Origin: Mesorhizobium sp. RMAD-H1
GTDB taxonomy: Bacteria > Pseudomonadota > Alphaproteobacteria > Rhizobiales > Rhizobiaceae
Length of the DNA: 64,000 nt
Direction: 5' to 3'
Assembly (NCBI RefSeq): GCF_014191375.1
Contig: NZ_JACHWN010000011.1
Location: forward strand, 94,037 to 158,036
In this document: piece by piece, positions 25,869 through 34,989 of the stretch
How the letters are laid out: each line of letters begins with the position of its first letter
Position numbering within the stretch: position 1 is the stretch's first letter
Position numbers and translations under genes: made by a program
The notes under the pieces: model-generated
What the model saw: the letters and a program-made list of their open reading frames with translations, nothing else
Databases searched by the model: none
What the model was told of the DNA's origin: nothing

Positions 25869-26732
25869 TTATTTCACCGCGCCGGCCATGAGCCCGCGCA
25901 TGTAATAGCGTTGCAGGAGAAGGAAGACGATGAGGCAGGGGATGGTCATGACGGCGACGCCCGCCTGCACCGCGCCCCAGTTGATCGCGCCAAGCCGTCC
26001 GGCGCGTACCGCCATCATCAGGACGGGGAGGGTGTATTTCTCATTGCTCGACAGAAGCACCAGCGCCGCGAGAAACTCGTTCCAGGCGTTCAAGAAGGCG
26101 AAGATTGCCACTGTCGCCACGCCCGGCAGGACGAGCGGCAGGAGCACGCGCACGAGCAGCCGCAGATCCCGTGCCCCGTCGATCCGCGCCGCCTCCTCGA
26201 TCTCCTTCGGCACGGCGTCGAAGGCATTGCGCATCATGAACACCGAGAAGGGCAGTTGCAGCGTGACATAGACGAGCGTCAGGCCGACCAGCGAATTGCT
26301 GAGGCCGAGCTTGGCAAGAATGATGAAGAGCGGGGTCAGGATCGACTGGAACGGGATCATCAGCGTGGCGATGACAAGCACGAAGAGCGCGTTCTTCAGC
26401 GGAAAACGGTAGCGCGAGAAGCCATAGCCCGCGAGCAGGCTGACCGCGACAGTCAGCACCACCGTTGCCAGCGACACGGCGAGGGAATTGACCGTATGCT
26501 GCCAGATACCCGCGCCGAACGTATCCAGCGAGCGATAGGAATCGAGGCTGAACCCCTCCGTCGGCCAGGGCGGCAGTGCCGGCTGTCGCGCCTCCGTGCC
26601 ATGCCGGAACGAGGCGAGGAACACAATGACGAGCGGCGCGAGGAAGAACAGCGCGATGATGATCCCCGCGCCGTGATAGGCCGCGAGGGCGCGGAAGGCC
26701 TTGGCGTTGCGGCGTTGTTTTTTGGTGCTCAT
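25869..26732 (-). CDS. ABC sugar importer permease (MalG type)
   Basis: 287 residues with six membrane helices. The EAA-loop is visible as EEAARIDGARDLRLLVRVLL PL, and the C-terminal helices end in LLLQRYYMRGLMAGAVK, a typical MalG/UgpE ending. It follows the partner permease with a four-base overlap and stands 12 bases upstream of the GH127 gene. Confidence 0.95.
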   Translation of the reverse strand: MSTKKQRRNAKAFRALAAYHGAGIIIALFFLAPLVIVFLASFRHGTEARQPALPPWPTEGFSLDSYRSLDTFGAGIWQHTVNSLAVSLATVVLTVAVSLLAGYGFSRYRFPLKNALFVLVIATLMIPFQSILTPLFIILAKLGLSNSLVGLTLVYVTLQLPFSVFMMRNAFDAVPKEIEEAARIDGARDLRLLVRVLLPLVLPGVATVAIFAFLNAWNEFLAALVLLSSNEKYTLPVLMMAVRAGRLGAINWGAVQAGVAVMTIPCLIVFLLLQRYYMRGLMAGAVK

Positions 26733-27646
26733 GAGCGCTCCTCCCCGACCTTCAGAAGCCGCAACTGCACGATGCTGATCAGCACCAGGATGACGAGCAG
26801 CGCGATGGAGAGCGCCGCGCCATAGCCCAGATTGAACGATACGAAGGACTGGTTGAAGATGTGGTAGACGACCGAGATCATCCGGTTCTGCGGGCCGCCC
26901 GAGGTCATGATGTAGAACTGGTCGAAGGCGAGGATCGAGCCGGTGACGGAGATGATCAGCGCCAGCGCGATGGTCCGTCGCATCAGCGGCAGGGTGACAT
27001 ACCGGAAGCGCTGCCAGCGGCCTGCGCCGTCGATCCGCGCGGCTTCGGTGAGCTCAGTGGGGATGGCTTGCAGGCCGGTCAGCAGGATGATCATGGTGAA
27101 GCCCGCGATCTTCCACACGACCATGACAATGATGGTGAGGAAGGCCGTGTCGAAATTCGCCAGCAGGTTCGGGCTTCTCTCCACCAGCCCTAGTGCTTTC
27201 AATGCAGGGGCGATGAACCCGCTGTCGACATTCGCGAGCCACACCCAGAGCAGTGACGCCGTGGCAAGTCCGATGACGACGGGAAGGAAGATGATCGTGC
27301 GGTAGGTGCTGACGAACCGCCGTTCCTTTTCCACGAAGAGGGCGAGCGGAAAGGCGACGGCGAAAATCGCTATCGTAACAATTACAGTGTAATAGGCGGT
27401 AAAGCTTAGTGCCGACATGAACCGGCTATCATTGACCATGCGGAAATAGTTATTAAGGCCGATCCAGCGGTGCGTCCCCATCAGCGGCCAGTTGTGCAGG
27501 CTCATCCAACCGGTAAAGATGACAGGCACGACGAAGAAGACGATGACCAGCACCATGGCCGGGGCGATGTAGAGAAGGCCGCGCCATTGCGATCTACCTC
27601 GCCTCTTCCGCAGGGACCGTGGTTGTTTTTGACCGGCATCGGTCAT
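26729..27646 (-). CDS. ABC sugar importer permease (MalF type)
   Basis: 305 residues from the ATG at 27646, which has GGAG six bases before it; an upstream Met at 27670 lacks one. Six membrane helices, EAA-loop TEAARIDGAGRWQRFRYVTL PLMRRT. It pairs with the MalG-type permease. The basic N-terminus (KQPRSLRKRRGRSQ) is cytoplasmic. Confidence 0.94.
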   Translation of the reverse strand: MTDAGQKQPRSLRKRRGRSQWRGLLYIAPAMVLVIVFFVVPVIFTGWMSLHNWPLMGTHRWIGLNNYFRMVNDSRFMSALSFTAYYTVIVTIAIFAVAFPLALFVEKERRFVSTYRTIIFLPVVIGLATASLLWVWLANVDSGFIAPALKALGLVERSPNLLANFDTAFLTIIVMVVWKIAGFTMIILLTGLQAIPTELTEAARIDGAGRWQRFRYVTLPLMRRTIALALIISVTGSILAFDQFYIMTSGGPQNRMISVVYHIFNQSFVSFNLGYGAALSIALLVILVLISIVQLRLLKVGEERS

Positions 27647-27695
27647 TGATTGCTCCGCATTGTTTATCATTCGCGTCGGAGAGGTCAGCGGGACA

Positions 27696-27856
27696 GCGCC
27701 CCCCTCTGTCCTGCCGGACATCTCCCCCGGAAGGGGGGAGATTGGCTGGCACGACTCTCCTCGCTAATTCTGCAACGTCGTCGGTTGACGCCGCACATTG
27801 ACGAAGGCGCAATCTCCCCCTTGCGGGGGAGATGGGCGGCAGCCCAGAGGGGGCGC
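27696..27856. repeat. RIME-like rhizobial intergenic repeat
   Basis: A 161-base element between the binding-protein gene and the permease. Its ends are GCGCCCCC... and ...GGGGGCGC, and each half contains a G/C-run hairpin (TCTCCCCC-GGAA-GGGGGGAGA, and CTCCCCC-TTGC-GGGGGAG). The text CTGTCCTGCCGGACATCTCC CC recurs in Rhizobiaceae intergenic mosaic elements. It sits inside the operon, so it may shorten read-through or protect the upstream mRNA end. Confidence 0.75.
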
Positions 27857-27894
27857 CTAGCACCGGCAGCCAACCATATCCCGCAAGACAGTAC

Positions 27895-29133
27895 TCACTG
27901 CCCGCTATCGATAATCGACTGCATCTCGCTCTGGGCATTGGCGAACGCGTCGTCCACATCGTCGCCGAAGATGGCGGCATTGGTGAACGTGGCCCAAGGG
28001 CCGTTGGCGCTGTTGATAAGGTCGTTGAACTGCAGCGTGTAGGGCGTCTTGGCGACGCTGATCGCCTTCAGGCCCACCTGCATGCGCGGATCGAGACCCT
28101 CCAGCACCTTATCGGCGATATCGCCACGCGTCGGCAGGCTGCCATATTTCGCCATCACCTTCTGGCCTTCCAGCGAATAGACATATTCAATGAATTCCTT
28201 CACTGCATCGAGCTTCTTCGTGCCCTTTGTGACGACGAAATTGTCGCCGCCGGCGAATGAGGACGTGCCGCCGTCGACACCGGGAATGAGCGTGACGCCG
28301 AAATTGATGTCGGAATGCTCCGTCACCAACGTGCCGATGGCGAAGGCGCCGAGGCTCTGCTGGCCGATCTTGCCGTTGGTGAAGCTCAGGAAGTTTACGC
28401 CATTGTCGCTCGCGGCGCTCGCTGGCACCAGATCCTTCTCGACCATGCGGCGATAGATGCCCACGGCCTTGCGCATCTGTGGCGTATCGAGCGTTGCCTG
28501 CTTGCCGTCAGCGGAGAGAATGTCCGCGCCTGAGCCCCAGACCAGCGGCGTGAAGGTGAAGATCATGCAGCCGCCACAACCGCCGCCGGAGAAATAGAAG
28601 CCGTAGATATCGTCACCCAGCTTGCGGATCTTTTCCGCATTGAGCTGGATTTCCTCCCAGTTCGTCGGGGCTTTCTCCGGGTCGAGGCCAGCCTTCTTGT
28701 ACAGATCCTTGTTCCAGGCAAAGACCGAGGTCTCGACCGAGAGCGGCAGGCCATAGATGCGGTCCTGATAGGTGCCGAGCCGGACATGGGACGGCGAAAG
28801 CGAATTGAAATAGGGAAGCTGTTTCGCCCAGTCCGTCAGGTCTTCCAACTGACCGGCGGCGGCGAAGGCCGGCGTATAGATCAAATCCATCGAAAGCGCG
28901 TCGGGCGCCTGTCCGCCGGCGATGGCGGTCGCATATTTCTGCACGAGTTCGGAGAACGGTACTTCTGTTGCGACAACCTGGTTCTCGTGGCTGGCATTAT
29001 AAGCCTCGACCACCTTCTTGAAGGAATCGCCGATGCCGGAGCGCACCCACATCTCTATCTTTTCGGCAGCTGATGCGCCTGAGACCAGGCACAGCGTGGC
29101 AATGCCTGTCGCTGCCAGTAAACGCTTGATCAT
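27895..29133 (-). CDS. ABC sugar importer substrate-binding protein
   Basis: 412 residues from the ATG at 29133 with GGGAGGAAG before it. Signal peptide IKRLLAATGIATLCLVSGASA-AEK, then a type-1 extracellular solute-binding fold (VRSGIGDSFKKVVEAYNASH, VWGSGADILSADGKQATLD, FSFTNGKIGQQSLGAFAIG). No lipobox. It is 47 bases after the LacI gene, so the pair should be co-transcribed. Substrate is presumably an arabinofuranoside-containing sugar given the GH127 gene, but the binding residues were not identified. Confidence 0.93.
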   Translation of the reverse strand: MIKRLLAATGIATLCLVSGASAAEKIEMWVRSGIGDSFKKVVEAYNASHENQVVATEVPFSELVQKYATAIAGGQAPDALSMDLIYTPAFAAAGQLEDLTDWAKQLPYFNSLSPSHVRLGTYQDRIYGLPLSVETSVFAWNKDLYKKAGLDPEKAPTNWEEIQLNAEKIRKLGDDIYGFYFSGGGCGGCMIFTFTPLVWGSGADILSADGKQATLDTPQMRKAVGIYRRMVEKDLVPASAASDNGVNFLSFTNGKIGQQSLGAFAIGTLVTEHSDINFGVTLIPGVDGGTSSFAGGDNFVVTKGTKKLDAVKEFIEYVYSLEGQKVMAKYGSLPTRGDIADKVLEGLDPRMQVGLKAISVAKTPYTLQFNDLINSANGPWATFTNAAIFGDDVDDAFANAQSEMQSIIDSGQ

Positions 29134-29180
29134 GATCTTCCTCCCAATATGGCGCACCTCCTGCGCCGCCTGCATGCACT

Positions 29181-30182
29181 TTATGCGGACTGCCTCACCA
29201 CGATATGGCATGGCAGCTTCCGCACGCCGGCCTCCACCGGACGTCCCTCCGCGAGGGCCAGGACCGTCAGGCCTGCCTCACGCCCCAATGCCTTCAATCC
29301 CATATCCACCGATGTCAGCGGCGGGCGCGTCTGTGCCGCCATGATCTCCCAATTGTCGAAACCGACGATCGCCACGTCCTCCGGCACGCCAATGCCGCGT
29401 TCGCGCAAGGCATCGATCACACCACGGGCGATCTGATCGTTGCCGCAGAAGATCGCATCCGGTTTTTTGCCGCTCCTGCTCCAGATCTTCGCAACCGCCT
29501 CATGGCCCCAACCCTCGGACCAGACACCATACATCACCGGCTCCTCGTCACCGGCGATCTCCCGATAGGCGCCGGCGCGCTCGCGCACCGAGAAGAAGCT
29601 CTCCGGTCCCGTGACATGGACGATGCGGCGACGCCCGAGCTTCACGAGCCATTCTACCGCCAGCCGCGCACCCTGCGCATCATCGGAGCGGAGGGTCACG
29701 CTATCGGGTGGCCCCTGGGTAAAGGCATAGACCACCGGCACCGGCAGGTTCGAGAGATCGACGGGCAGGGACCGGTCGAGCCGCTTGCCCGATGCGATGA
29801 TGCCATCGACCTGCTTGTCCAGCATGGCGTCGACATGGATCTGCCCCAGGGCCGGGTCGTCCTCGATTGCACAGAGGAAAACCGAAACGCCGTGGTCGAC
29901 AAGGGCCTCCGAAACGCCGGCCATCACAGGCAAGGTGAACCGTCCATAGGTGTCGTTGGTCAACAGGCCGATGGTGAAACTGCGCTTGCTCAAGAGCCCT
30001 CGCGCGAGCGCATTAGGCCGGAAGCCGATCTCCCTTGCGACACGCTTCACGCGCTCTCGCGTTTTCTCCCCCATGCGGCCGGTATCGTTGAGAGCCTTCG
30101 ATGCCGTCGAGATGCTCACCCCAGCGGCGGCGGCAACGTCATGGATGGTTATCCGCCCCTTCTTTGCAACCTCCTGATCCAG
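29181..30182 (-). CDS. LacI-family regulator with a non-canonical start
   Basis: About 333 residues if a CTG at 30182 is the start. The in-frame GTG at 30119 would cut the DNA-binding helix-turn-helix; upstream codons read RITIHDVAAAAGVSISTASK AL, the complete LacI head. No ATG, GTG or TTG occurs in frame between the TGA upstream and that point. CTG at 30182 has TGGAGG five bases before it. The remaining protein is a normal periplasmic-binding-like domain (FTIGLLTNDTYGRFTLPVMA GVSEAL, AIVGFDNWEIMAAQTRPPLT). It is first in the operon with the importer. Confidence 0.88.
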   Translation of the reverse strand: MDQEVAKKGRITIHDVAAAAGVSISTASKALNDTGRMGEKTRERVKRVAREIGFRPNALARGLLSKRSFTIGLLTNDTYGRFTLPVMAGVSEALVDHGVSVFLCAIEDDPALGQIHVDAMLDKQVDGIIASGKRLDRSLPVDLSNLPVPVVYAFTQGPPDSVTLRSDDAQGARLAVEWLVKLGRRRIVHVTGPESFFSVRERAGAYREIAGDEEPVMYGVWSEGWGHEAVAKIWSRSGKKPDAIFCGNDQIARGVIDALRERGIGVPEDVAIVGFDNWEIMAAQTRPPLTSVDMGLKALGREAGLTVLALAEGRPVEAGVRKLPCHIVVRQSA

Positions 30183-30205
30183 TCAAGCCTCCATCGATTG
30201 AATAA

Positions 30206-30253
30206 TGAGAAAACCTTTTCTCATCGTGAGAGTCAACAGGAAAAAGGTTTTCC
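30206..30253. promoter_or_regulatory. Two candidate LacI operators
   Basis: TGAGAAAA-CC-TTTTCTCA at 30206-30223 is an 18-base inverted repeat with a CC centre, and GGAAAA-AGG-TTTTCC at 30239-30253 carries the same AAAACCTTTT core on the other strand. They lie 24 and 57 bases upstream of the proposed LacI start, suitable for autorepression. Confidence 0.5.
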
Positions 30254-30346
30254 CATTGAACTGATGCGGAGGTATAGCCTGGACGGATAACCCTGCCGTC
30301 GCATGGGGCGACGGCGACGGGGAGGGTAAGGACCTGTTTTAATCCG

Positions 30347-30988
30347 TCAGCGCGCCGCCCAGTTGGCGCCGCGGCGGAAGATGGTCCGCATTTGCGGCAC
30401 GTCGAATTCGCTCGCCACATGGCCGAGCGAGGAATAGAAGACACGGCCCTTGCCGTGCGTGCGCTTCCAGACGACCGGCATCACCACGCCGTCGATCCAC
30501 CAGGCGTGATCGCCGTTGAAGGTGGTCGTCGCCAGCACTTCATTCGACGGGTCGACATGCATGTAGTATTGCTCTGATTTATAAGGGAAATCGCTGATCC
30601 CCTCCATCAGCGGATCGTCGGGACGGGTGATGTTGACGGTGTAATCGATGATGTTGCCGGGGTGGGCGACCCATTGGCCGCCGATGATGAACTGGTATTC
30701 GACGCTTTCGCGGAAGGCATCGCCCGCGCCGCCGTGATAGCCGGCAATGCCGACGCCGTTCTGCACGGCTTCCGAGAGGTTCTTCACCTCCTCCTTCTCG
30801 ATCTTCGACATCGTCATGATCGGCACGATCAGCGAGAGGTCGTGGATCGAAGGGTCGGCGAAGGCCTCGGTCGAGTGCTCCAGATAGACCTTGAAGCCGT
30901 CCTCCTGCAGCATGTCGCGGATAATATGGGCGCATTCCTGCGGCTCGTGCCCGCTCCAGCCACCCCAGACGATAAGTGCTTCACGCAT
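30347..30988 (-). CDS. ThuA-like trehalose-utilisation-family protein
   Basis: 213 residues of the ThuA family, a glutamine-amidotransferase-like fold: REALIVWGGWSGHEPQECAH, GVGIAGYHGGAGDAFRESVE, then FYSSLGHVASEFDVP near the C-terminus. In Ensifer, ThuA and ThuB take part in converting trehalose or related disaccharides to 3-keto forms. GGAGG stands before the ATG. It is 17 bases downstream of an oxidoreductase gene, the usual partner. Confidence 0.9.
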   Translation of the reverse strand: MREALIVWGGWSGHEPQECAHIIRDMLQEDGFKVYLEHSTEAFADPSIHDLSLIVPIMTMSKIEKEEVKNLSEAVQNGVGIAGYHGGAGDAFRESVEYQFIIGGQWVAHPGNIIDYTVNITRPDDPLMEGISDFPYKSEQYYMHVDPSNEVLATTTFNGDHAWWIDGVVMPVVWKRTHGKGRVFYSSLGHVASEFDVPQMRTIFRRGANWAAR

Positions 30989-31005
30989 GATATTCCTCCT
31001 CCAAA

Positions 31006-32106
31006 TTAGCGGGCGATGCGGTCATCGACGAGTGACTCAGATAGCGGCGCGGGACGTTCGGTCTCGGTGGTGATACTGATGGTGGTGCCGGTTTCCGCTG
31101 CCTTCTGAAAAGCCTCCATCACCTCCAGCACGTGGAGGGCAAGGCTGCCGTTTGCCCTATGCGGGCGATTGGAGCGGATGGCATGGGCCATGTCGGCGAC
31201 GCCGAGCGAGCGGTAATTGCCGTCGGCATAGGGCTTGGTCGTTTCGCGCGTTTCGAAACTGCCGCCTTTCTTGAGAAGTTCCACCTGTCCGCCGAAATGG
31301 TTTGGGTCCGGCACGATGAGCGTGCCCTCGGTGCCGTAGATTTCGAGTGGCACATGCTTGTGCCCCGCGACATCGAAGCTCATGCCGATCTGCACCACCG
31401 CGCCGTTCCTGAAGGCCATGACGCCAGCGACATGGGTCGGCACATGAACGGGTATGCGCTCGCCATTGCGGGGCTGGCTGGTGATGACGCGTTCCGTGCG
31501 CGGCGCGATGGCGAAGCCCGCGACCTGGGCGACGGGCCCCAAGAGGTTGACGAGGTCGGTGATGTAGTAAGGTCCCATGTCGAGCATCGGGCCGCCACCG
31601 ATTTCATAATAGAAATCCGGGTTCGGGTGCCAGCGCTCATGGCCGGGACACATGAAGGTTGCCGTGCCGCCGACGGGCACACCCAACGCGCCGGAATCGA
31701 CGATGGCCCGCGCCGTCTGGTGCGAGCCGCCGAGGAAGGTATCGGGCGCTGCGCCGATGCGCAGGTTTCGCGCTGCGGCGAAGTCCGCGAGCTTTTTGCC
31801 TTCCGCGAAATTGATGCCGAGCGGCTTTTCCGAATAGGTGTGCTTGCCCGCCTCCAGCGCCTGCATCGCCACCGCCACATGAGCCTTCGGCACGGTGAGA
31901 TTGACGATGAGTTCGATCTCCGGATCGGCGAGGAGTTCGCTCACCTCGCGGGCGGGCACGCTGAATTCCGCCGCGCGCTCATCGGCAAGGCTGCGGTTCA
32001 GGTCCGCGATGCCGCGAATGTCGAGAATGGGGAAGGAGGCCATCGCCTTCAGATAGGCCGACGAGATATTGCCGCAGCCGATGATCCCTATGCCGAGTTT
32101 TTCCAT
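31006..32106 (-). CDS. Gfo/Idh/MocA-family oxidoreductase (ThuB-like)
   Basis: 366 residues. N-terminal Rossmann domain (GIGIIGCGNISSAYLKAMAS), EKP motif (HTYSEKPLGINFAEGKKL), and a C-terminal sugar-binding domain with GGGPMLDMGPYYITDLVNLL. Members oxidise sugars or cyclitols with NAD(P). With ThuA it probably forms a disaccharide 3-dehydrogenase pathway. ATG preceded by GGAGGAGACTG. Confidence 0.92.
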   Translation of the reverse strand: MEKLGIGIIGCGNISSAYLKAMASFPILDIRGIADLNRSLADERAAEFSVPAREVSELLADPEIELIVNLTVPKAHVAVAMQALEAGKHTYSEKPLGINFAEGKKLADFAAARNLRIGAAPDTFLGGSHQTARAIVDSGALGVPVGGTATFMCPGHERWHPNPDFYYEIGGGPMLDMGPYYITDLVNLLGPVAQVAGFAIAPRTERVITSQPRNGERIPVHVPTHVAGVMAFRNGAVVQIGMSFDVAGHKHVPLEIYGTEGTLIVPDPNHFGGQVELLKKGGSFETRETTKPYADGNYRSLGVADMAHAIRSNRPHRANGSLALHVLEVMEAFQKAAETGTTISITTETERPAPLSESLVDDRIAR

Positions 32107-32151
32107 CAGTCTCCTCCGAACTGAAAGCAGTGAAATGTGAGCGAATGCCCG

Positions 32152-33360
32152 TCAAAGAGCCGGGGCGGGCCCGGTCGTCCCCCAGGGGGACTCGTAAAGT
32201 TCGCATAGCGCCACCACCGCCGCCCCCTGCGCCCATGTCTCATCGGCGGATTCGTCGAAAACGAGTTCCGCAACGGTCCGGATCGAGGAGGGAATGGCGC
32301 GCCGGTAAGCGTCACGCAGGCTGTCGAGAAAGACTTCTCCCAGCGATAGGCTCGACCCGACAATGATGACGCGCGGCGGTCCGAAAAGCGTGACGATATT
32401 GGCGACGGCAAGCCCGACCGCCTCTCCGGCGCGGGTGGCGGCGGCGATCAGCGTGTTGTCTTCGGCGGCGATCAGCGTCTGCGCCATAGCCATGCCGCGC
32501 CCGAGCCGCATCGCCTCGGCGAGACGGCCGGCGCTGTCCTGCTGCTGGCCGAGAATGGCATTCTCGCCCGCCAGCGCGGAAAGCCGCACGATATCCTGCG
32601 GGCCGATGCCCAGCACGAGATCCCCCAGATTATGGCTGAGGCCGCCCGCACCGCGGAAGAGCTGACCGCGATGCAAGACGCCAAGGCCCAGCGTCTGCTC
32701 CAGCGACACCAGCACCATGTCGTCCAGATCGCGCGCCTTGCCGAACCAGTGATGGGCAAGCGCGATCGCGTGGGCGTCGCTCTCGACAATGGTGGGGACA
32801 TCGAGCCGGCTTGTCATCTCGCTGGCGAAATCGACATCCGTCTCACGGAAGATCGGGCTCGAGCGGACATAACCCGTGCGGTGCTCGATAACACCCGGCA
32901 GGCCGATACAGATGGAATCGATATCGCCAAGCGACAGCGCCGCATCGACCACGCAGCGCCGTACGCCATCTTCGATCAGGTCGGCGATGACGGAAATCGA
33001 TTGGCGGTTGACGCGGATCGGAAGTGTCAGCTGCGACAGCACTTCGCCACAAAAATCGGTGACCACGAAGACCATCGAGTGGGCGGCGATCTTGGCGCCG
33101 ACCACGCGCGCGGCGTGCGGGTTCAATTCCAGCATGACACGCGGCCGACCCCGGACGGCCGCATTGCGCAGATCGCCCTCATGCCGCGTCAGGATCAGCC
33201 CGTCATCGAGCAGTGCGCCGGTGATCGCCGATACGGTGGTGGTGGAAAGCTCCGAGCGCTCGCTGATCTCCACGCGCGAGATCGGTCCATACCGGCGGAT
33301 CGTGTCCAGCACGTTGAAGCGATTGATCGCGCGCATGAGTTCGGGGTCGGCTGTCTTCAT
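32152..33360 (-). CDS. ROK-family transcriptional regulator
   Basis: 402 residues. N-terminal winged helix (LDTIRRYGPISRVEISERSE LSTTT), then an ASKHA sugar-kinase-like domain (RVVGAKIAAHSMVFVVTDFC, ICIGLPGVIE, LGLGVLHRGQLFRGAGGLSHNLGD). The zinc-cysteine cluster of true ROK kinases is not seen, consistent with a regulator (XylR/NagC type). It is divergent from the binding-protein gene at 33564 and convergent in direction with the ThuA/ThuB pair, and probably controls both. Confidence 0.92.
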   Translation of the reverse strand: MKTADPELMRAINRFNVLDTIRRYGPISRVEISERSELSTTTVSAITGALLDDGLILTRHEGDLRNAAVRGRPRVMLELNPHAARVVGAKIAAHSMVFVVTDFCGEVLSQLTLPIRVNRQSISVIADLIEDGVRRCVVDAALSLGDIDSICIGLPGVIEHRTGYVRSSPIFRETDVDFASEMTSRLDVPTIVESDAHAIALAHHWFGKARDLDDMVLVSLEQTLGLGVLHRGQLFRGAGGLSHNLGDLVLGIGPQDIVRLSALAGENAILGQQQDSAGRLAEAMRLGRGMAMAQTLIAAEDNTLIAAATRAGEAVGLAVANIVTLFGPPRVIIVGSSLSLGEVFLDSLRDAYRRAIPSSIRTVAELVFDESADETWAQGAAVVALCELYESPWGTTGPAPAL

Positions 33361-33563
33361 GGTCTAACAGTACTTAAGAGACTCTCGATGCTGCCGACTC
33401 GAAATTTATGCCGGAATGCGAATTAAATAACCGGCAAGGAGGCCATCATGTCAAGCGGATTGGCAGAAATTACAGAATTCGCATTGACTCTCGCCAATCT
33501 GTCGGTTGAATTAATCCGCATTGGGGAAAAATTGGTGAGGATGTTCCCCGGGAGGAGACTGCA
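33361..33563. promoter_or_regulatory. Divergent promoter region, ROK regulator / sugar importer
   Basis: 203 bases, AT-richer than flanks. A GGGAGGAGA Shine-Dalgarno belongs to the binding-protein gene. No clean operator palindrome was found by eye. Confidence 0.4.
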
Positions 33564-34880
33564 ATGATCCATGGAAATGGGAAGGCGCCCCTTCGCGCCA
33601 GACGTTTGTCCGCCCTTGCCGCCGCGACCGGCATGGCATTTCTCTCAAGCACATTGATGGGAGGCGGCGTTGCTGCGGCCGAGACCGTGGTCAAATGGCT
33701 GCATCTGGAAACCGTTCCATCCTACGTGAAGGTCTGGGAAGATATTGCCGCAAAATACGAGGCTGAGCATCCGGATGTGGATATTCAGCTGCAATTTCTG
33801 GAGAACGAGGCTTTCAAAGCCAAGCTGCCGACCTTGCTCCAGTCCGACGATGCGCCGGATTTCTTCTACACCTGGGGTGGCGGCGTGTTGAAACAGCAGT
33901 CCGAAACCGGTGCCCTGATGGATCTGACCGATGCGATGAGCGCCGATGAGGGCGCTTGGGTGAAGAGCTACAATCCGGCCGCCGTGAAGGGCTTCACCTT
34001 CGGCGAGAGAATTTATGCGGTTCCCTACAAAATGGGGACGGTCAGCTTCTTCTATAACAAGGCGCTTTTCGACAAGGCCGGCGTGAAGGCCGAGGATATC
34101 AAGACCTGGGATGATTTCCTCAATGCCATCAAGACGCTGAAGGAGGCAGGCATTACGCCTATCGCCGGTGGCGGCGGCGATAAGTGGCCGTTGCATTTCT
34201 ACTGGAGCTATCTCGTCATGCGCAATGGCGGCCAGGAGGTGTTCGAGGCGGCCAAGAACAAAGAAGGAGAGGGATTCCTTGACCCCGCGGTCATCAAGGC
34301 GGGCGAACAGCTTGCTGAACTCGGCAAACTAGAGCCTTTCCAGGGCGGCTATCTCGGCGCGAACTGGCAGCAGACGCTTGGCGTCTTCGGCGATGGCAAG
34401 GCGGCCATGATTCTGAGTTTCGAAAACACCGAGGCGAACCAGCGCACCCATGCTGCTGATGGGAAGGGGCTTGCGCCTGAAAATATCGGCCGTTTTGCTT
34501 TCCCTGTCGTCAATGGCGGCAGAGGTGCGGCAACCGATACACTGGGCGGCCTCAATGGTTGGGCCGTTACCAAGAAAGCGCCGCCGCAAGCGGTGGATTT
34601 CCTGCGCTACCTGACCAATCAGGAAAACGAGCGTATTCAAGCCGCTGCCGGAATGATCGTCCCTGCAGCCAAAGGGGCCGAAGACGGAATCAAGGACCCT
34701 CTGATGCGCGCCTCGGCAGACCAGCTTGCAGCCTCCACATGGCATCAGAACTATTTCGACCAGGATCTCGGTCCGGCGGTAGGCCGCGTGGTCAACGACG
34801 TCACCATCGAAATCCTCACCGGGCAGATGTCGCCGGAGGAGGGCTCGCAGATGATCCAGGACGCGCTGGAGCTGGAATAG
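33564..34880 (+). CDS. ABC sugar importer substrate-binding protein
   Basis: 438 residues. Long n-region, then signal peptide (LSALAAATGMAFLSSTLMGG GVAAA-ET) and a type-1 solute-binding fold with FYTWGGGVLKQQSETGALMD LTD, VPYKMGTVSFFYNKALFDKA and GLNGWAVTKKAPPQAVDFL. First gene of a complete importer (33564-37851). The sugar is not known; the adjacent ThuA/ThuB genes suggest a disaccharide or glucoside. Confidence 0.94.
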   Translation: MIHGNGKAPLRARRLSALAAATGMAFLSSTLMGGGVAAAETVVKWLHLETVPSYVKVWEDIAAKYEAEHPDVDIQLQFLENEAFKAKLPTLLQSDDAPDFFYTWGGGVLKQQSETGALMDLTDAMSADEGAWVKSYNPAAVKGFTFGERIYAVPYKMGTVSFFYNKALFDKAGVKAEDIKTWDDFLNAIKTLKEAGITPIAGGGGDKWPLHFYWSYLVMRNGGQEVFEAAKNKEGEGFLDPAVIKAGEQLAELGKLEPFQGGYLGANWQQTLGVFGDGKAAMILSFENTEANQRTHAADGKGLAPENIGRFAFPVVNGGRGAATDTLGGLNGWAVTKKAPPQAVDFLRYLTNQENERIQAAAGMIVPAAKGAEDGIKDPLMRASADQLAASTWHQNYFDQDLGPAVGRVVNDVTIEILTGQMSPEEGSQMIQDALELE

Positions 34881-34899
34881 GGGCGGGATGGAGAACAAT

Positions 34900-34927
34900 G
34901 CCCCTCTGCCCTGCCAGGGAGAGGGGC
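34900..34927 (+). terminator. Hairpin after binding-protein gene
   Basis: GCCCCTC-TG-CCCT-GCC-AGGG-A-GAGGGGC folds into a strong stem 20 bases after the binding-protein stop and before the permease. There is no T-run, so it more likely stabilises the upstream mRNA or gives partial termination, keeping binding protein in excess over permease. Confidence 0.55.
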
Positions 34928-34989
34928 CTTCACGACTCCATCAACCCTGGATCGCACGAAGTGATCTCGCCCCCAAGGAGAACACAGGC

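Noticed and set aside
30119..30120. GTG at 30119 as start of the LacI gene
   Set aside because: It would remove the first half of the DNA-binding motif that is encoded in frame upstream.
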